Source of the DNA: SURF-24 sp964537965
Lineage (GTDB): Bacteria > Bacteroidota > Ignavibacteria > Ignavibacteriales > SURF-24
Direction: 5' to 3'
Assembly: GCA_964537965.1 (NCBI GenBank)
Contig: CAZIDB010000016.1
Span: 1 to 32,201 of the forward strand
DNA: 32,201 bases
The notes beneath the pieces were generated by a model, which was not told the DNA's origin, made no database searches, and saw nothing but the letters and a program-made list of their open reading frames with translations. Position 1 is the stretch's first letter. The number at the start of each line of letters is the position of its first letter. A program made the position numbers and the translations under genes. Below, piece by piece: positions 26,601 through 32,201 of the stretch.

Positions 26601-27059
26601 CTTGCCATTATAAAAAGCTATCTCGCCAACCCCGCCAACCCAGCCTGTACCATTTGACAGGAAGTTCATCGCTGTAATCTGGTTAGCAAGCGGAGAAACA
26701 ATCTTTGTCCACTTTGAATTTTTGTAATGATATAAGTCCGATTGATTAAATATTGTTAATGTAGAAATCCAGTAATCATCTTTATTTAGAACTGTAAACC
26801 TGTCAATCTTTTCAATTGTTGGAGAATACTTTGCAAAAGACCATTTGCTCCCGTCAGATTCAAGTATCTTATCCCCAATTATCAATCCATAATTATCAGA
26901 AAAAATGTTGACGTAGTTTAAGGTGGTTTTTGTAGGTGAATCAATTAATTGCCAGGAGGGGTTGCCTGTGTTGCTTTTTTTCTCTTTACCATTAACTAAT
27001 GAAAAAAAGAAAATAAAGAGAATAAAGGAGTACTTTACTTTGTGTTGATTTAACTGCAT
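23685..27059 (-). CDS. Hybrid sensor kinase: propeller, FG-GAP repeats, ASPIC/UnbV-like domain, membrane spans, NarL-type kinase
   Basis: A very long (1124 residues) sensor kinase. After a signal peptide or anchor (about 10-24), residues 30-325 form a repeated beta-propeller-like region with motifs such as MNFLSNGTGWVGGVGEIAFY and IIDENNIWAAGAEGIILHYS. From 340 to 685 come seven FG-GAP/VCBS-type calcium-loop repeats (DDFNKDGRKDIY, GDIDNDGDPDLYLCN, GDVDNDGDPDLFVTN and four more). An ASPIC/UnbV-like domain follows at about 700-800 (SNRDAVGAKIFLYKGG, VHFGLPDGEYFDIRIYFP). Three spans (about 822-840, 851-868, 873-895) lead to the cytoplasmic HisKA_3 core, with His920 in RIARDLHDDLASTISSAYIY. The HATPase has LKEATNNLIRHSKAKN, IEDDGAGM and GNGIFNMIKRAKE. 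It pairs with the response regulator downstream. The large ectodomain should sense an extracytoplasmic ligand, perhaps a surface polymer or protein. Confidence 0.93.
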   Translation of the reverse strand: MQLNQHKVKYSFILFIFFFSLVNGKEKKSNTGNPSWQLIDSPTKTTLNYVNIFSDNYGLIIGDKILESDGSKWSFAKYSPTIEKIDRFTVLNKDDYWISTLTIFNQSDLYHYKNSKWTKIVSPLANQITAMNFLSNGTGWVGGVGEIAFYNGKTWKYFSSPLPEESISNIYGDESGKVWVHVYSKYLFFYDGKSWHRIFPEKKIHSTNFTTMNDGWLLADNELYIIKNGVPKFHSGDNLLYKMASVSIIDENNIWAAGAEGIILHYSNGKWEKTITNTNAYLSAINMQNKDEGWAVGARGIILCYNKNKIVANEKSPGFDQKKIYLYGREVNDEYGVAIDDFNKDGRKDIYAVCIFDPNRLYINGIKNLTGSPSPENIIFLEEATSREVTGVLSNSTANPDLYLGVTSGDIDNDGDPDLYLCNLIRDNQMFLNDGSGYFWNVSGQRNRGQCTNARSNAAILGDVDNDGDPDLFVTNEYSSNKLFLNDGNGYLSDVSDDAGLKTELGGMGASFGDIDNDGDLDLYVANWYRKNLLFRNEFSQTGKVQFTDISKTAGVEGESFAKSNAVVFADIDNDADLDLFVTNRKISNRLYINNGKGIFDDKTEEMIGLDSMLSYGASFADFDNDGFLDLFVANIYEDKFYKNITGKKFIDVSSEFGATLGGYSTGTATGDIDNDGDIDIYLANYINANSTLLLNNLNDKRYILINVEGTKSNRDAVGAKIFLYKGGHSGDNNYLLGFREINGGSGYASINSKEVHFGLPDGEYFDIRIYFPASGTEKTIRNIKAGSRIFISEENGFERYRTLALKSANRFIINPQTHFEAFKLFIAAVMIFISNLMAVKKYNWQNRRRTVFYLIGVLIYFVLSLLFRHESFFLSSTLPILSLLFYLLILHLIYERITLIKKAKIEKQETRDRIARDLHDDLASTISSAYIYSETLSRTLNREDNKQAELSGKISMLLSEASESITDIVWTVSPYQDNLEDMVTKLKSFIADSCHAKGIQCTFTFNEIQKQIALNQETRKNIYLILKEATNNLIRHSKAKNVMFKIRPDGNNLIFTIEDDGAGMSSTDKIIIDSALTQTFSLTNVSFGNGIFNMIKRAKEINAGLLISSEPAKGTRIVLSIEK

Positions 27060-27260
27060 ATAGAAAATTTATTGCAGAACGAAGATAATAAATTTCCTTG
27101 TTAGAAAAATGTAATATTCTTTTTTGTTAATTCATTACTGTCCAAAATAAAATTAAAAGTGAATAAAAGATTCAAAAAAGTTCTGTTTTAGATGAAAATT
27201 TTCGTTTTTAAAATCAGTCTCTCATTGCTTTCTTCATTGAGTAAATGATAAATTATTACT

Positions 27261-27287
27261 GTACTTTTCTTAGCGTAAGAAAAGTAC
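27261..27287. repeat. Perfect 12-bp hairpin with three-base loop
   Basis: GTACTTTTCTTA (27261-27272) and TAAGAAAAGTAC (27276-27287) flank GCG. Palindromes of this style are common as dispersed intergenic repeats in Bacteroidota genomes. It directly precedes the larger inverted repeat and may be part of the same element. Confidence 0.75.
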
Positions 27288-27296
27288 GAAAAGAAA

Positions 27297-27440
27297 CATG
27301 CACTATAAAAGAAATTCTAAAATTTTCCTTCGTTCCGTTACAGAAAAAGAACTCCCCCGATTAAATCGGGGTCAAACAGCTTTTTCTGTTTAACACTTCA
27401 CTTTGGATAATTTTTTAACGAATTTCTTTTAATGTGCATG
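27297..27440. repeat. About 144-base nested imperfect inverted repeat
   Basis: The outer arms (27297-27317 and 27420-27440) match at 19 of 21 positions. Inside them CAGAAAAAG (27341-27349) faces CTTTTTCTG (27380-27388), and the centre is CCCCGAT (27355-27361), TAA, ATCGGGG (27365-27371). The parts are roughly concentric, so the whole could fold into one long interrupted stem. No coding frame is visible. It could be a dispersed non-autonomous repeat, a structured RNA, or a terminator for genes on either side. Confidence 0.7.
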
Positions 27441-27492
27441 CCTTTAAATAATTATTTGAAACAGATATAATTTATTTAGTTGTTGGTGAAGA

Positions 27493-27744
27493 TTAGTTCT
27501 GCTTATTACCAGGATTAGAATCTTTTTGTTTTGATTTTGGGATTGTGTCTTTAATCCTTTGCTTTACCTTTTCAAGGAATCTTTTAGCCCAAACAAATTC
27601 AGTTGCAAGAATTGCAAGCCCGGCAGGAATAACAATAAATGCTGGTCCGGGCAGTACAAGCATTGCAACGCCGACTAATAAAACTGAAAATCCGACTATA
27701 GCTATTATAATTTTTTTTACTTGTTTTAAGCTCTTTATTATCAT
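27493..27744 (-). CDS. Small PGPGW-type membrane protein
   Basis: An 83-residue membrane protein whose core VAMLVLPGPAFIVIPAGLAI and ILATEFVWAKRFLEKVKQRI fits the PGPGW family (LPGPxxxxxxxGLAILAxEFxWA). The family's function is not known. Two hydrophobic segments (about 9-30 and 33-50) sit between a basic N-terminus and a Lys-rich tail ending SKQKDSNPGNKQN. The start is set at Met MIIKSLKQVKK (ATG 27742-27744), because the frame's upstream extension of 38 residues does not look like family sequence and runs through probable promoter DNA. Only a weak AAAG lies upstream. It appears monocistronic. Confidence 0.8.
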   Translation of the reverse strand: MIIKSLKQVKKIIIAIVGFSVLLVGVAMLVLPGPAFIVIPAGLAILATEFVWAKRFLEKVKQRIKDTIPKSKQKDSNPGNKQN

Positions 27745-28120
27745 TCTAACTTTCGATTTATTCAGATAGAATATAAAAATAATTTTGGGTGCAATCAAAG
27801 TTTGAATCCGACTATTCGGCGAATGCAGGAAAAATAGCGGCGGAAAAATCATGTACAAGTTGATATTAAAAGAGGAAAGGAATGGAAATACTTATGCGCC
27901 TGATTTTGTAAAGCAGCAGCATTAATAAATGATAAGGTTTTATAATGGATACAAATTTTTCTCTTTAAATATCTTGACAAATTTATTTTTATTTTTGCGA
28001 TATTGTTGTCGGATTTATTGGTTTAAGGATAATCCGAAGTTTTAGTATTGTAAGTCCTTTTATTTAATAGATGCTCTGAATTTTCTGTTGTCTATAATTT
28101 AATTGCGGGAGGAAGTACTT
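27745..28120. other. Intergenic region, about 376 bases
   Basis: I see no gene. It should contain the promoter of the small membrane protein on the minus strand and one for the dead gene at about 28121 on the plus strand. TTGACA occurs at about 27974-27979 with TATTGTTG about 21 bases further on, a poor match in spacing. GGGAGGA just before the ATG at 28121 is a good ribosome-binding site left in front of the broken gene. Confidence 0.5.
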
Positions 28121-28140
28121 ATGAAAGATGTTTACTATAA

Positions 28141-28317
28141 CAGCCCTTTTATTCTCATTTTAAGATAGCTATTAAATTATCTAATCCTGATTTGCACGAA
28201 AGAACATTCAGCGGTGTAAATCTTGCTTCAGGTATATATGTGTATAGAATTACTGCTATGGGTATTGAAAGCGGTTATATATTTAATGATATAAAAAAGA
28301 TAGTATTAACAAAGTAA
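28141..28317 (+). pseudogene. Remnant of a T9SS-cargo gene (C-terminal sorting domain)
   Basis: The frame from 28141 to TAA at 28315-28317 ends in GVNLASGIYVYRITAMGIES, then DIKKIVLTK, a recognisable tail of a T9SS type A-like sorting domain. The upstream frame is closed by a stop at 28138-28140. A well-placed GGGAGGA and ATG at 28121 lead into a different frame that stops after 15 codons. This fits a gene that lost its middle by deletion and was frameshifted, keeping only its translation start region, its sorting tail and its terminator (28329-28362). Confidence 0.6.
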
Positions 28318-28328
28318 TTTTTTTTAAT

Positions 28329-28362
28329 AAAAGAGTGGTTAAACTTATTAATCACTCTTTTT
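28329..28362 (+). terminator. Terminator after the T9SS-cargo remnant
   Basis: AAAAGAGTGGTTAA (28329-28342) pairs with TTAATCACTCTTTT (28348-28361) with one G-T wobble and a five-base loop, ending in a T run. It lies 11 bases after the stop of the remnant and 18 before the next ATG. The symmetric A/T ends could allow action in both directions. Confidence 0.8.
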
Positions 28363-28380
28363 AATAAGTTATGGAATGAT

Positions 28381-29691
28381 ATGAAAAGAAACCTTCTTAT
28401 AGTATTCTTATTATCATATAGTTCTTTATTCTCTCTGGAGAATAAAATTGAAAGTTTATCTAAATCAGATACTAGTTCTTATGCATGGAAAAAAGTATCA
28501 CCAATAGATACTTCAGGAAAACCAATATATGATTTATTTTTCTTTAATAAAGATGAGGGTTGGGTTACAGGAGTAACAGTATGGGGAGGAGGTTTTGGTG
28601 GACTTGGATTGGGCCATACTACAGATGGTGGGGCTACATGGGATACTACTGTTATTCCCTGGATATATGGAAATTTTATAACTTTTGCTACACAAGAGAT
28701 TGGCATTTTGGGAAACGGCTATAATTTAATAACAAATGACAGCGGAAAGACCTGGAACAAAGTATTTGTAGATCCGGCTGGTTTCAATAGAGCTGCCTTT
28801 GCAAATGAATATATAGGCTGGGTAGTTGGCGGTTATGGTACAATTGTAAAAATAACTGATGCAGGGAAAAAATGGTTCTACCAGCGATCTGATGTTATTG
28901 ATACTAACGGAGGATTTATAGGTCTTTCAGTTATAGATAGCCTTAATATTTATTTATGTTCTCAAATCCAACTCATCTATTCTTCAGATGGCGGTGATAC
29001 TTGGAAAAATATTCCTATCCCGGAACAATATGTCTCAAGGTTTGGTGATGCTAAATTTATTGATAAGAATTATGGGTGGCTGTGCGGCCAGTTCAGAACA
29101 GTAATTCGTACTACAGACGGCGGAGCAACATGGGAGGATAAATCACCACCTGTGTATTGGGATGCAATAAGAAGCATTGATGCACTTGATAAAAATTATG
29201 CTCTTATTGCTACAAGTGCTGGGGCAATAGTAAGGACATATGACGGAGGAGAAACCTGGGTAGAGGAGCTTCCTGCTAATACCTATACTAATTTGCTTCA
29301 TCGTGTACAAATAATTGATGGACAAGTCGCGTATGCAGTAGGCAATGACGGTGCAATACTTAAAAAAAACAAAGGAAGCTATACTACAGTTGAAGAAGCG
29401 GATATTGAAATAACAGGTTATTCATTGCTTCAGAATTATCCCAATCCATTCAATCCAACAACAACAATAAGCTACACTTTACCTACAGACGGAATAGTAA
29501 CTGTTAAAGTGTTTGATATGCTTGGCAGGGAAGTAAGAACGTTGGTTAACGGGTATAATGGTATAGGGTATAAGGAAATAACGTGGGATGGAAAGGATAA
29601 ATCAGGAAATGAAGTGTCCTCAGGAATATATTTTTACAATATAAGATTCCAGAATAACTCAATAACAAAGAAGATGTTGCTCGTAAGATAA
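28381..29691 (+). CDS. Secreted YCF48/BNR-repeat protein with T9SS type A sorting domain
   Basis: A 436-residue exported protein. The signal peptide is about 1-19 (LLIVFLLSYSSLFSL). Residues 30-335 form a beta-propeller-like region with Asp-box/YCF48-like repeats: HTTDGGATWDTT, TNDSGKTWNKVF, TDAGKKWFYQR, SSDGGDTWKNI, TTDGGATWEDK and TYDGGETWVEE. The C-terminal 85 residues are a classic sorting domain: LLQNYPNPFNPTTTISYTLP, then VKVFDMLGREVRTLVNG, SSGIYFYNIRF and final KKMLLVR. It should be exported through the outer membrane by the type IX system and attached to the surface or released. Its ligand or activity is unknown. No strong Shine-Dalgarno precedes the ATG. The remnant just upstream carried a similar domain. 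Confidence 0.92.
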   Translation: MKRNLLIVFLLSYSSLFSLENKIESLSKSDTSSYAWKKVSPIDTSGKPIYDLFFFNKDEGWVTGVTVWGGGFGGLGLGHTTDGGATWDTTVIPWIYGNFITFATQEIGILGNGYNLITNDSGKTWNKVFVDPAGFNRAAFANEYIGWVVGGYGTIVKITDAGKKWFYQRSDVIDTNGGFIGLSVIDSLNIYLCSQIQLIYSSDGGDTWKNIPIPEQYVSRFGDAKFIDKNYGWLCGQFRTVIRTTDGGATWEDKSPPVYWDAIRSIDALDKNYALIATSAGAIVRTYDGGETWVEELPANTYTNLLHRVQIIDGQVAYAVGNDGAILKKNKGSYTTVEEADIEITGYSLLQNYPNPFNPTTTISYTLPTDGIVTVKVFDMLGREVRTLVNGYNGIGYKEITWDGKDKSGNEVSSGIYFYNIRFQNNSITKKMLLVR

Positions 29692-29700
29692 TTATATTTT

Positions 29701-29740
29701 AAGTGTAGGGCGAAGCTGTCGCTTCGCCCTACATATCACT
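29701..29740. repeat. Palindromic repeat of the GTAGGGCGAAG type
   Basis: TGTAGGGCGAAGC (29704-29716) and GCTTCGCCCTACA (29721-29733) are perfect 13-bp arms around the loop TGTC. AAGTG and CACTT outside extend it with a small bulge. It is much richer in G+C than its surroundings and lacks a T tract. GTAGGGCGAAGC-type palindromes are found dispersed in many bacterial genomes. It may also act as a transcript end for the T9SS-cargo gene, which stops 10 bases before it. Confidence 0.75.
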
Positions 29741-29884
29741 TGATGAGAATAGAACGCCGGATAATTTATTTCCAAAATAAAACAAGAAAAATTCGATATC
29801 CGGTAATAACACCCCATGAAATTCTGAAATCAGTTAAAGTATTTCCATATATTTTATACATCATAAATAATGGTTGGAGTTATA

Positions 29885-32201
29885 ATGAAAATAAAGATGC
29901 TCATCTCTCTGATATTAATTCCTTTTTTATTGCTTGCACAGAAACCGGATTCGGTAAAAGATCCGTTTTCTTCAGGCACATTCAGCGGTTTAAAATGGAG
30001 GAATATCGGTCCTGCATTTACATCGGGACGTATAGCCGACTTTGCAGTGAATCCGAAAAACCATAGTGAATATTATGTTGCGGTTGCAAGCGGGCACGTA
30101 TGGAAAACTGTTAACAACGGCACCACATTCGATCCTGTTTTCGACAGCTATAATTCATATTCAATCGGCTGCGTTGTTATGGATCCGAATAATTCTAATG
30201 TCGTTTGGATTGGAACAGGCGAGAATAATCATCAGCGTGCCTTGGGTTATGGTGACGGAGTATATAAAAGTACAGATGGAGGAAAGAGTTTTACTAATAT
30301 GGGATTGAAAGATTCCCGGCAGGTAGGCGGTATCGTAATTGATCCGAGAAATTCCAATGTTGTATTTGTAGCTGCCGAAGGTTCCGCATGGGGACCAAGC
30401 GGCGACAGAGGATTATTCAAATCTGTTGATGGTGGCAAGACCTGGAAGAAAGTTTTGAACATAAGTGAAAATACCGGCGTGAATAATGTTGTTATAGATC
30501 CGAAAGATCCAAACACAATGTATGCTACTTCAGAACAGAGAAGAAGACACGTCTTTACTAAAATTAATGGCGGGCCGGAATCGGCAGTTTATAAATCAAT
30601 TGATGGCGGAGAAACATGGGATAAAATTATGAGCGGCTTGCCATCAGTTGATCTTGGCGGAATGGGTATTGCTGTTTCTCCCGGTAACCCGGATTATATT
30701 TATTTGATTGTTGAAGCTGCTGAAGATAAAGGCGGATTTTTCCGTTCAACTAACAGAGGCGCAACCTGGGAAAAGATGAGCGATCATACTGCGCAAGGGC
30801 AGTATTATAATGAAATCTATTGCGATCCTAAAGATGTAGATAAAGTTTATTCGGTTGAGACAATTTCGCATGTTAGTGCTGATGGTGGAAGAACCTGGAA
30901 ATCTATGGGCAATAATGCAAGACACGTAGATGATCACGCATTGTGGATTGATCCTGATGATACAAAACATTTTATGATTGGCGGCGACGGCGGTGTGTAT
31001 GAATCCTTTGATGAAGGGAAGAATTATGTATTTAAATCCAATTTACCAGTAACACAACTTTACAGGGTTAATGTTGATAACAGCGAACCGTTTTATCACG
31101 TATACGGCGGTACACAGGATAATAATAGTTTCGGTGGTCCATCAAGAACAATAAGCTCAGATGGAATAGTTAACAGCGACTGGACAGTTACACAGGGCGG
31201 CGACGGTTTCTGGACAGCCATTGATCCGAATGATCCGAATATTGTATATGCAGAAGCGCAGTACGGCAACATGGTTAGGTATGATAAAAAGAGCGGTGAG
31301 GCAATTGATATTCGTCCAGAACCGAGGAAGGATGAACTTACTTATAAATGGAACTGGGATACTCCTTTGATTATAAGCCCGCACTCATCTTCAAGATTAT
31401 ATTGCGCTGCAAATAAAGTTTTCAGAAGTAACGACAGGGGCGATAACTGGGAAGTAATAAGTGATGACCTTACAAGACAAATGGATAGAAATACATGGCC
31501 GGTAATGGGAAAATACTGGAGCGTTGATGCTGTCGCAAAAGATGTATCTACTTCATTGTTTGGTGAAATTGTTTCTCTAACAGAATCTCCACTTAAAGAA
31601 AATTTAATTTATGCTGGTACAGATGATGGTTTAATTCAGGTTACTGAAGATGGAAAAACCTGGAGCAAGATTGAAGAATTTCCTGGTGTACCGGAGTTTA
31701 CTTATGTGAGCGATATTCTTGCAGATAAGTTTAATGAGAATGCTGTGTATGCCGCATTCAATAATCATCAGAGAGATGATTTTAAACCTTATCTTCTTAA
31801 GAGTGTTGATAAAGGTAAATCGTGGAAATCTATCGCTAATAATCTTCCGTCAAATGGACCGATATGGTCGATTGAGCAGGATTTTGTAAACCCCGATATT
31901 CTTTTTGTCGGAACTGAATTTGGATTTTTCTTTAGCGTAGACGGCGGACAAAAATGGATACAGCTTAAAAACGGAATGCCTCCGGTTGCAGTAAGAGATA
32001 TCGCTATTCAAAAACGCGAGAATGATATTGTTGTTGCTACGTTCGGCAGAGGTTTTTATTTAATTGATGATTACACTCCTCTAAGGGAAGTAAGCAAACA
32101 ATTGTTCGATAGCCCGGCTCATTTATTCAAAGTTAAAGATGCTTTGATGTATATTGAAAAAGGCGGAAGATACGGACAGGGATCAACTTATTTCAAAGCA
32201 T
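29885..32201 (+). CDS. Large secreted sortilin/VPS10-like BNR-repeat protein (3' end outside window)
   Basis: The ATG at 29885 (TTGGAG upstream) opens a frame with no stop to the end of the window: 772 complete codons. The signal peptide is about 1-19 (MLISLILIPFLLLAQ). The protein then reads SGLKWRNIGPAFTSGRIADF and VASGHVWKTVNNGTTFDPVF, matching a common family of exported sialidase-like/VPS10-type propeller proteins of about 1000 residues in Bacteroidota and relatives. At least eight Asp-box motifs occur, from STDGGKSFTN (about residue 129) through SVDGGKTWKK, SIDGGETWDK, SADGGRTWKS and SNDRGDNWEV to SVDGGQKWIQ. These motifs mark propeller blades and do not by themselves show glycosidase activity. 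Whether it ends in a T9SS sorting domain cannot be seen. Confidence 0.92.
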   Translation, partial: MKIKMLISLILIPFLLLAQKPDSVKDPFSSGTFSGLKWRNIGPAFTSGRIADFAVNPKNHSEYYVAVASGHVWKTVNNGTTFDPVFDSYNSYSIGCVVMDPNNSNVVWIGTGENNHQRALGYGDGVYKSTDGGKSFTNMGLKDSRQVGGIVIDPRNSNVVFVAAEGSAWGPSGDRGLFKSVDGGKTWKKVLNISENTGVNNVVIDPKDPNTMYATSEQRRRHVFTKINGGPESAVYKSIDGGETWDKIMSGLPSVDLGGMGIAVSPGNPDYIYLIVEAAEDKGGFFRSTNRGATWEKMSDHTAQGQYYNEIYCDPKDVDKVYSVETISHVSADGGRTWKSMGNNARHVDDHALWIDPDDTKHFMIGGDGGVYESFDEGKNYVFKSNLPVTQLYRVNVDNSEPFYHVYGGTQDNNSFGGPSRTISSDGIVNSDWTVTQGGDGFWTAIDPNDPNIVYAEAQYGNMVRYDKKSGEAIDIRPEPRKDELTYKWNWDTPLIISPHSSSRLYCAANKVFRSNDRGDNWEVISDDLTRQMDRNTWPVMGKYWSVDAVAKDVSTSLFGEIVSLTESPLKENLIYAGTDDGLIQVTEDGKTWSKIEEFPGVPEFTYVSDILADKFNENAVYAAFNNHQRDDFKPYLLKSVDKGKSWKSIANNLPSNGPIWSIEQDFVNPDILFVGTEFGFFFSVDGGQKWIQLKNGMPPVAVRDIAIQKRENDIVVATFGRGFYLIDDYTPLREVSKQLFDSPAHLFKVKDALMYIEKGGRYGQGSTYFKA

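Larger units (their letters stand above)
27060..27492. other. 433-base intergenic region with palindromic elements
   Basis: No gene is visible. Bases 27060-27255 are AT-rich and should hold the sensor-kinase promoter, but I found no clear match. Bases 27261-27440 hold a 12-bp perfect hairpin followed by a long nested inverted repeat, listed separately. Confidence 0.6.

Noticed and set aside
27745..27858. 38-residue N-terminal extension of the small PGPGW-type protein
   Set aside because: The extension is not family-like and covers probable promoter DNA; the internal ATG at 27742-27744 gives a normal-length product.
29740..30066. 108-codon open frame over the start of the large BNR-repeat gene
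   Set aside because: It overlaps the signal peptide and the conserved opening of the BNR-repeat protein in another frame; the latter has the ribosome-binding site and family match.

Overview
The window looks like chromosomal DNA of an AT-rich member of the Bacteroidota/Chlorobi/Ignavibacteriota group, most likely Ignavibacteria-like. The best evidence is a classic type IX secretion (T9SS) C-terminal domain opening with NYPNPFNPTTTISYTLP, a PorV/PorQ-type outer-membrane protein, candidate promoters of the Bacteroidota type (TTG...TAnnTTTG) and many genes with weak or no Shine-Dalgarno. Placement is by inference only. I saw no tRNA, rRNA, CRISPR array, transposase or phage gene.

Left part (1-3218): the last codons of a plus-strand gene (possibly nadA) face a minus-strand block of a membrane histidine kinase, purA and a STAS anti-sigma-antagonist. 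The STAS gene has its own terminator and a good Bacteroidota-type promoter.

Centre-left (3390-12521): a tight seven-gene plus-strand operon, with gaps from 42 bases down to a one-base overlap. It encodes an ECF sigma factor, a single-span membrane protein of unknown family, a multi-span SpoIIE/RsbU-type phosphatase, an RsbV-like STAS protein, an RsbW-like serine kinase, a soluble double-GAF phosphatase and a PDZ/multi-span/GAF phosphatase. This is a complete partner-switching module with three different input phosphatases, joined to an ECF sigma factor rather than a sigma-B-type one. A GGAAC-16-CGTC promoter abuts the sigma factor's ATG, which suggests autoregulation from a leaderless or nearly leaderless mRNA. 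This is the most interesting part of the window.

Centre (12522-21302): a 508-base leader region holds a candidate promoter, a 27-codon ORF with a strong Shine-Dalgarno and a direct repeat spaced 21 bases. An envelope operon follows: PorV/PorQ-like barrel, carboxypeptidase-regulatory/TonB-dependent receptor, a large secreted protein with an FN3-like domain and a T9SS-like tail, and an IPT/TIG lipoprotein. It ends at a strong terminator.

Right part (21303-32201): a secreted GHL10-type glycosyl hydrolase converges on a two-component system. Its kinase is unusual: an extracytoplasmic beta-propeller-like region, seven FG-GAP/VCBS calcium-loop repeats, an ASPIC/UnbV-like domain, three membrane spans and a NarL-type kinase core. 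Then come a nested palindromic intergenic element, a small PGPGW-type membrane protein, a dead T9SS-cargo remnant with its own terminator, an intact T9SS cargo with YCF48/BNR-like repeats, a palindromic repeat, and the first 772 codons of a large sortilin/BNR-repeat protein running off the end.
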